Source: Sphingomonas folli (GTDB lineage Bacteria > Pseudomonadota > Alphaproteobacteria > Sphingomonadales > Sphingomonadaceae). From it: DNA of 64,000 nt. The notes below the pieces were generated by a model, which saw only the letters and a program-made list of their open reading frames with translations, had not been told where the DNA came from and did not search any database. Below, one piece after another: positions 1-11,243 of the stretch. Both the position numbers and the translations under genes were made by a program. The stretch's first letter is position 1, and every line of letters begins with the position of its first letter. The DNA lies in NCBI RefSeq assembly GCF_019429525.1, contig NZ_JAHXZL010000008.1, forward strand, positions 124,001 to 188,000, given 5' to 3'.

Positions 1-1
1 C

Positions 2-1048
2 CTCGTCCGCAAGGCGCTCGCCGAGCTGCCGCGCGGCAGCTGGGAGGCGGACGACCTGGTCGACGACGACGGCGTCAGCGACGATCCCGTGCCGATCCAT
101 GTCCGCGTCACGATCGATGACGACGGCATGACCTGTGACTTCTCGGGATCATCGCCGGCCGTGCGCGGACCGATCAACATCCCGATCGGCCTGACCGAGA
201 CGATCTGCAAGTTCGCGCTCAAGTCGCTCACCACGCCGATGCAGCGCAACAACGCCGGCTCGTTCCGCGCGCTCACGGTGGTCGCGCCCGAGGGAAACCT
301 GTTCCACGCCGCTTACCCGTCCGCGACCTACACGCAATGGCCGGCGCATCTCGCGCTGGAGCTGGTCTACAAGGCCCTGGCGCAGGGTATGCCGGAGCGG
401 GTGGCGGCCTGCTCGGGCGGGGACACGCTGGGATTCATGATGATCGGGCGCAGCAAGGCGACCGGCGAGATGTACGCGGTGTCGAACAACGAGCCGGTCG
501 GCTGGGGGGGGAGTGCCACGCACGACGGGATCAACGCCACCAACCACATCTCCGGCAGCCTCGTCCGCAACACGCCGATCGAGGTCATCGAGATGAAGAC
601 GGGCATGCGGATGGAGACGTTCGGCATCCGGCCAGACTCCGGCGGCGCCGGGCGCACGCGCGGCGGCGTGGGCACCGAGCGCTCCATCCGCTTCGTCGAG
701 GACGGAGAGTTCCTGTCGATCACCAAGCGCAGCAAGGAGCGGCCCTGGTCGCTGCTCGGCGGGGCGCGACCCGAGACCAACGAGCTGTTGGTCCGCGCCG
801 GGACCCCCGAGCAGAAGCGGGTGGGGACCTATCGCCTGCCGGTCCGCACGGGCGATCGCGCCGTCGCGCGCGCCGCGGGCGGCGCGGGCTATGGGTCACC
901 CTATGAGCGTGATCCCTGCGCCGTGCTGGAAGACGTGCTGGACGGCTATGTCACCGTCGAGGCGGCCGAGCGCGAGTATAAGGTGGCGATCACCGGCTCG
1001 CTGGTCGACGAGGCCGGTACCGCGCGGCTGCGCGCGCCGGCAGCGTGA
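2..1048 (+). CDS. Hydantoinase/oxoprolinase B subunit, 5'-truncated
   Basis: The reading frame is open from the first bases of the window, so the start lies upstream; 348 C-terminal codons are present, against about 500-600 in the family. Family landmarks are visible: the DFSGSS segment, NHISGS, the glycine-rich DSGGAGRTRGGVGTERS stretch and a C-terminal GGAGYGSP. HyuB-type subunits pair with HyuA in ATP-dependent opening of five-membered lactams such as hydantoins and 5-oxoproline; HyuA is presumably upstream. Related hydantoinases open oxindole-type lactams in anaerobic indoleacetate degradation. This gene converges on an operon that looks built for 2-aminobenzoyl-CoA, so an oxindole substrate is a reasonable inference. 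Family assignment is secure; substrate is not. Confidence 0.9.
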   Translation, partial: LVRKALAELPRGSWEADDLVDDDGVSDDPVPIHVRVTIDDDGMTCDFSGSSPAVRGPINIPIGLTETICKFALKSLTTPMQRNNAGSFRALTVVAPEGNLFHAAYPSATYTQWPAHLALELVYKALAQGMPERVAACSGGDTLGFMMIGRSKATGEMYAVSNNEPVGWGGSATHDGINATNHISGSLVRNTPIEVIEMKTGMRMETFGIRPDSGGAGRTRGGVGTERSIRFVEDGEFLSITKRSKERPWSLLGGARPETNELLVRAGTPEQKRVGTYRLPVRTGDRAVARAAGGAGYGSPYERDPCAVLEDVLDGYVTVEAAEREYKVAITGSLVDEAGTARLRAPAA

Positions 1049-1157
1049 CGGAGACGGCGCTCGTCGGAACGTCGACGCCGGTATCCTTCTCGCTTCCGAG
1101 CCGGCGACCGACCGGTGACATCGCCGCCGCCGCGAGGGGCGGTGACTCGGCCCTCTC

Positions 1158-2927
1158 TCAAGACGTGACCCGCCCGATCGGATAGAGGAGGTGGTCGCGA
1201 TCCTGGTAGGGCGAGCGGCTGTAGAACCACCTCAGGCGCGCGAGCGGGTCGGCCGCGAAGGCCGGGTCGGCCGCCAGCGCGGCGGCGAACGCCTCGGCGA
1301 GGGCGGGATCGGCGGCCAGCATCTCGTCCGCCATGGGCGCGACGACATAGGCCTCCATGTATTCGACTGCGTCGAGGCAGCCGGCGACGAAACCTTTCGC
1401 GAAGAGGGAGTCGGCGCAGGCCGGCTCGAGCATATGGATCGCCAGCTCGCCGAGCGGCTGATCCGTCGTCACGAAGGCCGAGCCGGCGGCGAAGGTTCGC
1501 CGCTGTAGCTCGACCAGCGCGCAGTCGGCGGCCACCGCAGGCCGCCGCTCCGAGATCGCTGGTGCCACCGTGACGTCGCGGAGGCGGATCGATTCAACGT
1601 GCACCTCCACCGGCTCGGCGGCGATCTCCATCGTGATGCCGTGACGCCCCAGCCGCTCGATCACCTCCGGCTCCGAGACGGGCACCCAATAGCCACGCGG
1701 GCGAGAGATGATGACCCCGGGCCGTGATCCGTGGAGCGGCACCTGCACCTCCGGGAGCGGCACGCCGAGCCAGCGCACCTCGCGCGCGCCGGACGCGGGC
1801 GAGTCGTAGAAGTCGGAGGCGATCGGACGAAAGGCGATCTCGCGCGCCGGCTCCGGCGCCAGGTCCCATGTCAGTACCGGGCTCGGCGCTCGGCCTGCGC
1901 GATCGCGCGCGGTCGCGTCGCGCAACGCATCGATCTGCTCGGCAGCGACCTTCAGGGTCGCCTCCAGCAGGGCATAGGTGCCGAGCACGCGCTGCCTGAC
2001 GGGCTTGAGCGAGTGGTTCTCGACCAGCACGGTGGCGAGATGGCGCATGTCGCCGTAGCTGTGCGAGAAACGTGGAGGGAAGGCGGGCAGGACCAGCCCC
2101 AGTTCGGGGCGGCGGTCGTCCATCGCCAAGATCAAGGGGCCGGGAAGGTGACCCATGGCTTCCATCGACGCCGTCACAGCGGGTCCATATCGGCGGTGGA
2201 GCCAGGCGCTGATCGCGGGCGACGTGGCATAGGGCTCGTCCTGAAAGCCGAAGCAGATGTCGTACTGATAATCGAGCCCGTCGGTGACGTGCAGGTCGAC
2301 GAACAGGTCCGGTTCGATCGCGTCGATCAGCGCGATCAGCGACTGGATCTCGGGTGACTCCGCCTTGATGAAATCGCGATTCAGGTTGAGCCCCTGCGCC
2401 GAGGCGCGCCACCCTTGTACCGCCGGACCTCGCTGATTGGGGCGACTGAACGCCGAGCGCCGCTCATGGCCGTCCGGGTTGAGCACCGGGACGAAGTACC
2501 AGTCGGCGCCGTCGAGCAGGTCATCGCGGCCGTTGAAGGCGATGTCGCGCAGCAACATGAGGCCGGCGTCCTTGCCGTCGATCTCGCCGGGATGGATGCC
2601 GCACTGGACCAGCACGCGCGCCCGGCGGGATGCTGCCGCGTGCGCGCGCGCGCCCGCCTGATCGCGCGACGCGGTGACCACGGTCAGCGGCCGGCCCTCG
2701 ACTGACCGGCCGAAGGTGCCGAGCGTCACCAGGGGGGTGGCGGCGGCGAGGTCGTCGAGGAAGGCGAGCGTCTCGGCGTAGGTCGGCGTCGTGGCGAAGT
2801 CGTCCGCCTCGGCGGGGGTGCGCCAGTTGGCACCGGCAGGCGCGATCAACGCCTCGCTCGCGCCCGACCACGCGGGCACGGGGGGCAGCGGGGCGCGGCG
2901 ATCGTCGGGCCACGGGGCGATGGTCAT
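1158..2927 (-). CDS. M14 family zinc carboxypeptidase-like protein
   Basis: 589 residues. A zinc-carboxypeptidase core is visible: HPGE within CGIHPGEIDGKD (the HxxE zinc pair), a downstream zinc histidine in DLHVTDGLD, and ENHSLK as the likely catalytic-glutamate region. No signal peptide is seen, so it is probably cytoplasmic. The start is supported by AGGAG about 8 nt upstream. It is the last gene of the minus-strand run, 54 nt after the acyl-CoA dehydrogenase at 2982. A peptidase-fold enzyme at the end of an aromatic-CoA operon is unexpected; it could deconjugate an amino-acid conjugate of the aromatic acid (inference), since M14-related enzymes can cleave amide bonds to small acids. Confidence 0.85.
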   Translation of the reverse strand: MTIAPWPDDRRAPLPPVPAWSGASEALIAPAGANWRTPAEADDFATTPTYAETLAFLDDLAAATPLVTLGTFGRSVEGRPLTVVTASRDQAGARAHAAASRRARVLVQCGIHPGEIDGKDAGLMLLRDIAFNGRDDLLDGADWYFVPVLNPDGHERRSAFSRPNQRGPAVQGWRASAQGLNLNRDFIKAESPEIQSLIALIDAIEPDLFVDLHVTDGLDYQYDICFGFQDEPYATSPAISAWLHRRYGPAVTASMEAMGHLPGPLILAMDDRRPELGLVLPAFPPRFSHSYGDMRHLATVLVENHSLKPVRQRVLGTYALLEATLKVAAEQIDALRDATARDRAGRAPSPVLTWDLAPEPAREIAFRPIASDFYDSPASGAREVRWLGVPLPEVQVPLHGSRPGVIISRPRGYWVPVSEPEVIERLGRHGITMEIAAEPVEVHVESIRLRDVTVAPAISERRPAVAADCALVELQRRTFAAGSAFVTTDQPLGELAIHMLEPACADSLFAKGFVAGCLDAVEYMEAYVVAPMADEMLAADPALAEAFAAALAADPAFAADPLARLRWFYSRSPYQDRDHLLYPIGRVTS

Positions 2928-2981
2928 GAGGCTCTCCTGAAAGGACGCAGGAACGGCGCGTGACGCGAGGGTAGAGCGCCC

Positions 2982-4166
<1,185 letters not shown>

Positions 4167-4193
4167 CGTCTACCGCCTCGCGTCGGGGTCATG

Positions 4194-4592
4194 TCACAGG
4201 TCATCGGGAATGACCGCCGTCGTTTCGATCTCGATCAGCGCGGCGTCCTCCATCAGCGCGACCACCTGCACGACCGCCATCACGGGGTAGTGGCGCCCCA
4301 TCAGCGCGCGGTAGATCTCGCCGACGCGCCTGGCGTCGCGAAGATAGGCCTGTTTGTCTGTGATGTACCACGTCATGCGCGCGACATGCTCGGGCGCCGC
4401 CCCCGCCTCGGCGAGGATCGCGAGCAGGTTGCGCAGGATCTGCTCGAACTGGCCGGGCAGGTCGGTCGCCTCGAACCGTTCCTCGGCGGTCCAGCCGATC
4501 AGCCCCGCGACGAACAGCTGGCGCCCGCTGGCGGTGACGGCGTTGCTGTAGCCGCGCGGGCGCGGCCAGCCGGGTGGCTGCACGATCCTCAT
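4194..4592 (-). CDS. RidA (YjgF/YER057c/UK114) family protein
   Basis: 132 residues, typical RidA length and pattern: an early beta strand with [13 protein letters not shown], the [17 protein letters not shown] helix, TWYITD and a C-terminal [10 protein letters not shown] strand. RidA proteins hydrolyse enamines and imines to ketones plus ammonia. It starts inside the stop of the acyl-CoA dehydrogenase gene (ATGA overlap), so it is translationally coupled to acyl-CoA enzymes. This fits removal of the amino group from an enamine CoA ester such as the 2-amino-5-oxocyclohexene-carbonyl-CoA that 2-aminobenzoyl-CoA monooxygenase/reductase produces (inference). Confidence 0.93.
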   Translation of the reverse strand: MRIVQPPGWPRPRGYSNAVTASGRQLFVAGLIGWTAEERFEATDLPGQFEQILRNLLAILAEAGAAPEHVARMTWYITDKQAYLRDARRVGEIYRALMGRHYPVMAVVQVVALMEDAALIEIETTAVIPDDL

Positions 4593-5770
4593 GCGCCGCC
4601 TTCCCGCATGGCCGCGATGGCGGCGCGCGCGATCACCACTTTCTGCACCTCGCTCGCTCCCTCGTAGATGCGCAGCGCGCGGACCTCACGATACAGTCGC
4701 TCCACCACGTTACCGCTGACCACACCCGCGCCGCCGAACAGCTGCACCGCGGCGTCAATCGTGCGCTGCGCCGTCTCGGTGGCGTGGAGCTTGGCCATCG
4801 CTGCCTCGCGGGTCACGCGCGGCTGGCCGCGGTCCTTCGCCCAGGCGGCGCGATAGATCAGCAGCGCGCTCGCGTCGTTGCCGAGCGCCATGTCCGCGAT
4901 CGCAGCCTGGGTCAGCTGCAGGTCTGCGAGTGGCGCACCGAAGAGCCGCCGCGTCGTCGCGCGCGCGATCGCCTCGTCGGTGGCGCGCCGCGCCAGGCCG
5001 AGCGCCGCCGCACCCACGGTGGAGCGTAGCATGTCGAGCACCGCCATCGCGATCTTGAAGCCGCCACCCGCCGTGCCGATCAGGTGATCCTCGGGGACGA
5101 CGCAGCCGTCCAGTCGGATCGTGGCGAGCGGGTGGGGCGCGATCACGTCGATCGTTTCGGTCACCGCGAAGCCGACGGTGGCGGTGGGCACGACGAAGGC
5201 GGAGAGGCCGCGCGCGCCCTCGCCCTCGCCGGTGCGCGCGAACAACGTCAGCACGTCGGCGATCTGACCGTTCGAGATCCACGTCTTCTCGCCGTCGATC
5301 CGCCACCCGCCCGGCACCTGCGTGGCGGTGGTCGCCATCGCCGCAACATCGGAGCCGGCCACCTTCTCCGACAGGGCGAAGCCCGCCACCCACTCACCCG
5401 CGGCGACCCGCGGCAGATAGGCGCGTCGCACCGACTCGTCGCCGAACAGCGCGATCGCGCCAGTGCCGAGCGCCTGCATGGCGAAGACGAAGTCGGCGAG
5501 CCCATGATGATAGGCGAGCGTCTGACGCGTGAGACACAGCGTCCGCACCTCGACGGACTCGGCCGCTCCCCCATAGGCGGCGGGCACGGCGTGGCGCAGC
5601 ACGCCGGCGTTGCCGAGCAGGCGAGCGAGCGCGCGGCAGTCGGCACCCACGTCGCCGCTCTCATGGTGCAGCGCGTCGCCCAGCGCGCCGCACCAGTCGT
5701 CGAGCCACGTCGCATGGTCGCGGTGGCGCTGGTCGAGGAAGGGCCAGTCGAGGAAGGTCGTGTCCGCCAT
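4589..5770 (-). CDS. Acyl-CoA dehydrogenase
   Basis: 393 residues. The N-terminal helical domain is followed by the flavin-binding segment [27 protein letters not shown] and a C-terminal [16 protein letters not shown] in which the YEG glutamate is the expected catalytic base. It begins one base after the stop of the enoyl-CoA hydratase gene and overlaps ridA by 4 nt. It probably introduces or removes a double bond in an alicyclic or ring-opened CoA ester in the same beta-oxidation-like sequence. The substrate cannot be read from sequence. Confidence 0.92.
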   Translation of the reverse strand: MADTTFLDWPFLDQRHRDHATWLDDWCGALGDALHHESGDVGADCRALARLLGNAGVLRHAVPAAYGGAAESVEVRTLCLTRQTLAYHHGLADFVFAMQALGTGAIALFGDESVRRAYLPRVAAGEWVAGFALSEKVAGSDVAAMATTATQVPGGWRIDGEKTWISNGQIADVLTLFARTGEGEGARGLSAFVVPTATVGFAVTETIDVIAPHPLATIRLDGCVVPEDHLIGTAGGGFKIAMAVLDMLRSTVGAAALGLARRATDEAIARATTRRLFGAPLADLQLTQAAIADMALGNDASALLIYRAAWAKDRGQPRVTREAAMAKLHATETAQRTIDAAVQLFGGAGVVSGNVVERLYREVRALRIYEGASEVQKVVIARAAIAAMREGGA

Positions 5771-5771
5771 C

Positions 5772-6590
5772 TCAGTCTCCCTCGAACACCGGCGTCTGCT
5801 TGGCGGCGAAGGCGTGATAGGCCCGCTCGAAGTCGCGCGTCGCCATGCAGATCGCCTGCGCCTGCGCCTCCGCCTCGATCGCGGTGTCGAGCGACATCGC
5901 CCATTCCATGTTGAGCTGGTTCTTGGTCATCGCGTGCGCGAACGTCGGACCGCGCGCGAGCGTGGCGGCGAGCGCCTGTGCCTCGCCGAGCAGCGCCTCG
6001 GCCGCGCACAACCGGTTGAAGAAGCCCCAGCGCTCGCCCTCCGCCGCGTCGAAGGCGCGCCCGGTGAACAGCAGCTCGGCGGCGCGGCCCTGGCCGATGA
6101 TCCGCGGCAGGATCGCGCACGCCCCCATGTCGGCGCCGGCGAGGCCGACTCGGGTGAAGAGGAAAGCGGTGCGCGCCGCGGGTGTGGCGAGGCGCAGGTC
6201 CGACGCCATCGCCAGGATCGCGCCCGCGCCCGCGCACACGCCGTCGACCGCGGCGACGATCGGCTGCGGGCAGTGCCGCATCGCCTTCACCAGGTCGCCG
6301 GTCATGCGCGTGAAGGCGAGCAGCTCGGGCATCGTCATCGCGGTGAGCGGACCGATGATCTCGTGCACGTCGCCGCCCGAGCAGAAATTACTGCCCGCGC
6401 CGGTGAGCACGACCGCGCGCACCGCGGGTGCGTAGGGCAGTGCGCGAAACAGGTCGCGCAGCTCGGCATAGGATTCGAAGGTGAGCGGGTTCTTCCGTTC
6501 GGGCCGGTGCAGCGTCACGGTCGCGACCGAGTCGACGACCTCGAAGACGAAGTGCGAGGGATGATAGGTGGCGGGATCGATGACGGTCAT
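5772..6590 (-). CDS. Enoyl-CoA hydratase/isomerase (crotonase) family protein
   Basis: 272 residues, crotonase fold. Oxyanion-hole segments are [10 protein letters not shown] and [19 protein letters not shown]. The active-site region reads [18 protein letters not shown], with an aspartate (ADMG) where classical hydratases have a glutamate; dienoyl-CoA isomerases and some ring-acting crotonases differ here too. In the operon it could hydrate an alicyclic enoyl-CoA or hydrolytically cleave a 2-oxocyclohexane-carbonyl-CoA ring, as some crotonase relatives do (inference). Ten bases separate it from the upstream SDR gene. Confidence 0.92.
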   Translation of the reverse strand: MTVIDPATYHPSHFVFEVVDSVATVTLHRPERKNPLTFESYAELRDLFRALPYAPAVRAVVLTGAGSNFCSGGDVHEIIGPLTAMTMPELLAFTRMTGDLVKAMRHCPQPIVAAVDGVCAGAGAILAMASDLRLATPAARTAFLFTRVGLAGADMGACAILPRIIGQGRAAELLFTGRAFDAAEGERWGFFNRLCAAEALLGEAQALAATLARGPTFAHAMTKNQLNMEWAMSLDTAIEAEAQAQAICMATRDFERAYHAFAAKQTPVFEGD

Positions 6591-6600
6591 CGGGGCGGCC

Positions 6601-7359
6601 TCACATGACTTCGCCGCCGGCGACCGCGATCGCCTGACCGGTGATCGAGCGTGCCGCCTCGGCGACGAGCCACAGCACCGTCGCGGCGACCTCGTCGGGC
6701 GCGATCAGTCGACGCTGCGGGTTGGTGGCGGTGAAGACGGCCTCGGCCGCCGAACGGTCGCGCCCCGTGCGCACGACGATCGTGTCGACCGCGTCGCGCA
6801 CGATCGCGGTGTCGGTATAGCCCGGGCACACCGCGTTGACGGTGATCGCGGTCCCGGCGAGCTCCAGCGCGAGCGAGCGGGTGAGCCCCAGCAGCGCGTG
6901 CTTGCTCGCGGCATAGGCGCTGACATAGGCGTAGCCCTTCAGCGCGGCGGTGCTCGCGACGTTGATGATGCGCCCGCGCGGCAGCGTTCGCATGCCCGGC
7001 AGTACCGCGCGTGTCAGGTGGACCGCGCCGAGCACGTTGGTGCGCCAGGCCTCGTCCCACACCGCGTCGTCCGTCTTCTCGAAAGCGTTCGTGCGCGCGA
7101 CGCCCGCGCCGTTGACCAGCACCGCGACCGGCCCCGAGCGCTCGCTCGCGATGGCGAGCGCGGCCGCGACCCAGCTGGCGTCGGTCACGTCGCAGGCGAC
7201 CGGCAGGGCGCCGGGCAGATCCGCACAGGCGCGCTCGAGCCGCCGCGGGTCGCGGCCCGTGACGGTGACGCGGTATCCGGCCGCGGCCAGCGCGGCAGCG
7301 ATCGCGAGGCCAATGCCGCTGCCACCCCCGGTGACCAGAGCGTGTGCGCCGTCGCTCAC
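6601..7359 (-). CDS. Short-chain dehydrogenase/reductase (SDR)
   Basis: I place the start at the GTG at 7359, giving 252 residues beginning [17 protein letters not shown]; this GTG overlaps the TGA of the upstream hydroxylase (GTGA), the usual coupling in this operon. The frame stays open further upstream, but that extension lies inside the preceding gene and lacks SDR features. Rossmann motif GGGSGIG, NGAG, the catalytic serine in INVAST and YAASK are present. A probable NAD(P)-dependent 3-hydroxyacyl-CoA or alicyclic alcohol dehydrogenase of the CoA pathway. Confidence 0.92.
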   Translation of the reverse strand: MSDGAHALVTGGGSGIGLAIAAALAAAGYRVTVTGRDPRRLERACADLPGALPVACDVTDASWVAAALAIASERSGPVAVLVNGAGVARTNAFEKTDDAVWDEAWRTNVLGAVHLTRAVLPGMRTLPRGRIINVASTAALKGYAYVSAYAASKHALLGLTRSLALELAGTAITVNAVCPGYTDTAIVRDAVDTIVVRTGRDRSAAEAVFTATNPQRRLIAPDEVAATVLWLVAEAARSITGQAIAVAGGEVM

Positions 7360-9674
7360 TTGATCGTGGTCAGCTGGCCGGCGTTCGCCGCGTTGCGCTT
7401 CAGCTGAGAATAGCCGCTCTGGTACTGCGGCGGCACGGGCGCGTCGTCGAGCTGCTGCTGCGCGGCGGCGCGGATCGTCCAGTTCGGGTCCATCTGGTGC
7501 GGGCGCCCCATCGCGCACAGATCAGCGCGCCCGGCCGCGACGATCGAGTTGACGTGGTCGACCTCCCAGATGTTGCCGACGGCCATGGTGGCGATGCCGA
7601 CCTCGTTGCGGATACGGTCGGAGAAGGGCGTCTGGAACATGCGGCCGTAGACCGGCGTCTCGCGCTTGGTAACCTGGCCTGAAGACACGTCGATCAGGTC
7701 AACTCCGGCGGCAGCGAAGGCGCGGCTGATCGCCACCGCGTCGTCGGGCGTGTTGCCGTCGGCGCCGACCCAGTCGTGCGCGGAGATGCGCACCGACATC
7801 GGCTTCTCCGCGGGCCACACCGCGCGCATCGCCGCGAAGATCTCGATCGGCCACCGGATCCGGTTGGCGAGCGTGCCGCCATACTCATCGGTGCGGCGGT
7901 TCTGCGTGGGGCTGAGGAAGGCGGAGAGGAGATAGCCGTGGCCGCAGTGGAGCTCGATCATGTCGAAGCGGGCCGCCTCGGCCAACTCTGTCGCGCGCAC
8001 GAACTGGTCGCGGATGCGGTCCATCTCGGCACGATCGAGCGCCACCGGGACCTGATTGTCGGGCGTCCAGGCGACGTCGGACGGCCCGACCACCGGCCAA
8101 TTGCCGACCTCGAGCGGTCGATCGATCCCCTCCCACGCCAGCCGCGTCGACCCCTTGGCGCCGCTGTGGCCGAGCTGCACCGCGATCCGCGCGCCCGGCG
8201 TGCGGTGCACGAAATCGGTGACGCGACGCCAACCCGCCGCCTGCGCCGCGTTCCACAACCCCGTGCAGCCCGGCGTGATCCTGCCCTCGGGCGAGACGCA
8301 GGTCATCTCGGTGACGATCAGCGCCGCGCCGCCGAGCGCGCGCGCGCCGTAGTGGACCAAGTGGAAATCGTCAGGGACTCCGTCCACCGCCGAGTACATC
8401 GCCATGGGCGACATCACCACGCGGTTGCGCAAGCTCATGTCGCGCAGCTGGAACGGCAGGAACATCGGAGGGATCGGCTCGTCCGTCTCGCGCCCGAGCG
8501 CGCCCGTCACCAGCGAACGCTCCAGGGCGGCCAGCCAGGCGGGGTCGCGCAGCCGCAGGTTCTCGTGGCTGACGCGCTGGCTGCGCGTCAGCAGCGTGTA
8601 GGTGAACTGCTTCGCGTCCATCGCCAGGTAGCGGTCGAGGTTCTCGAACCACTCGGTCGAGTTGCGCGCCGCGTTCTGGAGCTTGACGACCTCGAGCTGG
8701 CGCTCCTCCTGATAGTCGCGCAGCGCCGCCGCCATGCCGTCGTGCGTGTCGATGCCGGGGCGGCTCATCACCTCGGCGAGTTTGATCGCGTCCTCCAGCG
8801 CCAGCTTGGTGCCCGAGCCGATCGAGAAATGCGCGGTATGCGCGGCGTCGCCGAGCAGCACGACGTTCTCGTGGCTCCAGCCGTGGCAGATCACGCGCGG
8901 GAAGCGGATCCAGGCCGACCCGCGGATGTGGCCGGCGTTGGACATCAGCGGGTGGCCGCCGAGGTGATCGGCGAAGATCGCCTCGCACAGGCGGCAGCTC
9001 TCCGCCTGGCTCATCGTCGCGAAGCCGGCACGCTCAAAGGTCTCGGGCGCGCATTCGACGATGAAGGTCGCGGTGTCTTGGTCGAACTGGTAGGCGTGGG
9101 CCCAGATCCAGCCGAACTCGGTCTTCTTGAACAGGAAGGTGAAGGCGTCGAAGCGCTGGTGCGTGCCGAGCCAGACGAAATGGTTACGGCGAGTGTCAAT
9201 GTCGGGGCGGAAGCTCGCCTCGTAGCGGCGGCGCAACTTGCTGTTGAGCCCGTCCGCCGCAACCACCAGGTCGTTGTCGGCGAGGAAGGCGCTGTCCGGC
9301 TCGACCTCGGTCTCGAAGGCGAGCGTCACGCCCAACTCGCGTGCGCGTGCCTGGAGAATGTCGAGCAGGCGCTTGCGGCCGATGCCGATGAAGCCGTGGC
9401 CGGTCGAGCGGTCGTCCGCGCGTCGCACCCCGTCGTCGATATGGACCGCGATATCGTCCCAGTGCGCCAGCTCGTCGATCATCACCCGCGCGCTGACCGG
9501 GTCGTTCTCGCCGAGCCGATCCATCGTCTGGTCGGAGAAGACCACGCCCCAGCCGAACGTGTCGCCGGCGCGGTTGCGCTCGTAGACGGTGACGTCGTGC
9601 GACGCGTCGCGCAGCTTCATCGAGATCGCGAAATACAGCCCGGCGGGGCCGCCGCCGACGCATGCCACCTTCAT
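7356..9674 (-). CDS. Two-domain FAD monooxygenase/OYE-type reductase acting on aryl-CoA (2-aminobenzoyl-CoA or salicylyl-CoA type)
   Basis: 772 residues from the ATG at 9674, chosen because GAGGAG lies just upstream; a longer frame to 9719 lacks that support. The N-terminal ~390 residues form an FAD aromatic hydroxylase ([29 protein letters not shown]). The C-terminal ~380 residues form an old-yellow-enzyme FMN reductase ([36 protein letters not shown]). This fusion is known from 2-aminobenzoyl-CoA monooxygenase/reductase of Azoarcus, which hydroxylates and then reduces the ring, and from salicylyl-CoA 5-hydroxylases. The downstream SDR, hydratase, dehydrogenase and RidA favour the 2-aminobenzoyl-CoA reading. 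Confidence 0.93.
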   Translation of the reverse strand: MKVACVGGGPAGLYFAISMKLRDASHDVTVYERNRAGDTFGWGVVFSDQTMDRLGENDPVSARVMIDELAHWDDIAVHIDDGVRRADDRSTGHGFIGIGRKRLLDILQARARELGVTLAFETEVEPDSAFLADNDLVVAADGLNSKLRRRYEASFRPDIDTRRNHFVWLGTHQRFDAFTFLFKKTEFGWIWAHAYQFDQDTATFIVECAPETFERAGFATMSQAESCRLCEAIFADHLGGHPLMSNAGHIRGSAWIRFPRVICHGWSHENVVLLGDAAHTAHFSIGSGTKLALEDAIKLAEVMSRPGIDTHDGMAAALRDYQEERQLEVVKLQNAARNSTEWFENLDRYLAMDAKQFTYTLLTRSQRVSHENLRLRDPAWLAALERSLVTGALGRETDEPIPPMFLPFQLRDMSLRNRVVMSPMAMYSAVDGVPDDFHLVHYGARALGGAALIVTEMTCVSPEGRITPGCTGLWNAAQAAGWRRVTDFVHRTPGARIAVQLGHSGAKGSTRLAWEGIDRPLEVGNWPVVGPSDVAWTPDNQVPVALDRAEMDRIRDQFVRATELAEAARFDMIELHCGHGYLLSAFLSPTQNRRTDEYGGTLANRIRWPIEIFAAMRAVWPAEKPMSVRISAHDWVGADGNTPDDAVAISRAFAAAGVDLIDVSSGQVTKRETPVYGRMFQTPFSDRIRNEVGIATMAVGNIWEVDHVNSIVAAGRADLCAMGRPHQMDPNWTIRAAAQQQLDDAPVPPQYQSGYSQLKRNAANAGQLTTIK

Positions 9675-9702
9675 CGCACTCTCCTCGACGGGGACGCAGG
9701 CC

Positions 9703-9730
9703 AGATTATCGGACCGCACATATACTTCAA
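9703..9730 (-). promoter_or_regulatory. Candidate internal promoter ahead of the monooxygenase/reductase gene
   Basis: On the minus strand TTGAAG (9730-9725) and TAATCT (9708-9703) are separated by 16 bp, a fair sigma-70 -35/-10 pair, in one of the few AT-rich patches of the locus. It lies in the 75-bp gap between iorB and the monooxygenase and could make the last seven genes partly independent of the cyclase-ior segment. Confidence 0.45.
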
Positions 9731-9741
9731 GCCTAAAATAT
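9720..9741. promoter_or_regulatory. Imperfect AT-rich inverted repeat overlapping the -35 region
   Basis: Outer arms ATAT ... ATAT with partly matching inner bases (ATATACTT against ATATTTTA on the other strand) form an imperfect 22-bp palindrome over the candidate -35 hexamer. Its size suits a dimeric MarR-type repressor, and two MarR genes lie in the same locus. Assignment to either is inference. Confidence 0.35.
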
Positions 9742-9749
9742 CTCCACGA

Positions 9750-11243
9750 TCACGCCGCCGTGGCGAGCGCCGCGGCGAGCGCGTTGCCCTCCTCGTCCGC
9801 CAGCGCGGCGGCGCGCAGCGAGCGCAGCTGCGCCGCCGCGTCGGGTCGGCCGACGAGCCGTCGCGCCGCCTCGATCACGAGCGTGAAGTGGCGCAGGCCG
9901 CGCTCGAACGTGTCGCTATAGCCCTTGATCAGTTCCTGCGTGGCGGCGATCTCGGTCGCGAGCGCGACATCGGTCGCGGCGGTCGCGGCGACGAGCGCGA
10001 GCCACTCCTCGATGCGCGCCTGCTCCTCGGCGAAGCGCCAGGTCGACCGGCGGATCCGCCGCATCGCCGCGACCGTCCGCAGCAGCAGGAACCAGCGCAG
10101 GCGGGTGACCCGGACGTGGCGCCCGCGCGAGAACAACGGCTCGAGCCGTCGCCGCAGCGCGGGACGGTGCCAGATCGCCGCGCCGAACCGCGCCGGCAGC
10201 GTCTCGCACACCTCGCGCAGCCGCGGGTGCATATAGTCGGTGACGGTGAGGAGCTGGGTGGCGCCGACCCGGACCTCGCTCGCGACGCGTGCCGAGCGCG
10301 CCGCGCGCACCTTCAGGTCGGCGACGCGGATCGTGTCCTCGTAGCTCATCCACAAGGCGAGATGCCGCGCCACCGCCTCGGTCAGCACTGGTTCGTCGCG
10401 CGCGGCGATCGCTGCCAGGCGGTCGAGGTAGAGGTCGGCGTAGCGCGCGTCCTGATAGTCCATCAGACGGCGCACGCCTTCCAGCGCGGAGGCGTGCGCG
10501 GCGTCGGGCAGGGTGGCGAGTACGCGCGCCTGGCGCTCGGCCCCGGCAGGTGTGGTGGCGGCCGGCGGTGCGGCGGCAGCCTCGATCGCGTCGCGGCGCT
10601 CGCCTGCCGCGGCCATGCCCGCGGCGAAGCCGGCGAGATTGGCGGCGACCGCCTTTCCGCCGCGCTGGATCGCCGCCTCGAACGACTCGCGCGCGAAGGG
10701 CAGCGCCCCCGCCCCGGCGAGCGCGCCGAACATCACCGAGCTGATCACGCTGCCCGCGCCGGCCGCGGCCGCCTCCATATCGAACCCGACGAAGCGCCTC
10801 GATCGCCGCGCCGCCGCGTCGAGGATGCGCTCGCTCGCGCCGGTACCGTCCCCCAGCGCCGACTTCTCCGAGATGGCGTAGATGCGGTGGGTCGATCCGA
10901 TCAGCGTGGTGCGGTCGGCGCTGACGAAGCCGCGCAGGATCGCGCGCCCCGTCTCCATCAGCTCGGACGCGATCACGACGTCGACGTCGCCGGGCGTCGG
11001 AGTCATCGCCAGCACCGGCGCAGGATGATTGGCGCCGGGCGCGCCGCGGCGCACCATCTCGATGTAATAGATCGTCGAGCCGGTACGCTGCGCCACGCCG
11101 GGGACGGAGGTGCCCTGCGCGACATAGCCTTCCGCCTCGGCGAGGGCGAGGATCCAATCGGCGAGCACGCCGCCGCCCTGACCGCCCAGCGCCAGGATCG
11201 CGACCGTGAGGCGATCGCGCTCGCCCGCGGTCGGCGTCGCCAT
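9750..11243 (-). CDS. iorB: Indolepyruvate-type 2-oxoacid oxidoreductase, beta/gamma subunit (IorB-like)
   Basis: 497 residues from the ATG at 11243, which overlaps the iorA stop by one base (TGATG). The N-terminal ~190 residues are the gamma domain (LALGGQGGGVLADW, QRTGSTIYYIEM). The remainder is the long helical C-terminal extension usual in proteobacterial IorB proteins of ~500 residues, unlike short archaeal IorB. With IorA it oxidatively decarboxylates an aryl-substituted 2-oxoacid to an acyl-CoA, passing electrons to ferredoxin. Context suggests indolepyruvate, phenylglyoxylate-like compounds or isatinate as substrate. Confidence 0.9.
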   Translation of the reverse strand: MATPTAGERDRLTVAILALGGQGGGVLADWILALAEAEGYVAQGTSVPGVAQRTGSTIYYIEMVRRGAPGANHPAPVLAMTPTPGDVDVVIASELMETGRAILRGFVSADRTTLIGSTHRIYAISEKSALGDGTGASERILDAAARRSRRFVGFDMEAAAAGAGSVISSVMFGALAGAGALPFARESFEAAIQRGGKAVAANLAGFAAGMAAAGERRDAIEAAAAPPAATTPAGAERQARVLATLPDAAHASALEGVRRLMDYQDARYADLYLDRLAAIAARDEPVLTEAVARHLALWMSYEDTIRVADLKVRAARSARVASEVRVGATQLLTVTDYMHPRLREVCETLPARFGAAIWHRPALRRRLEPLFSRGRHVRVTRLRWFLLLRTVAAMRRIRRSTWRFAEEQARIEEWLALVAATAATDVALATEIAATQELIKGYSDTFERGLRHFTLVIEAARRLVGRPDAAAQLRSLRAAALADEEGNALAAALATAA

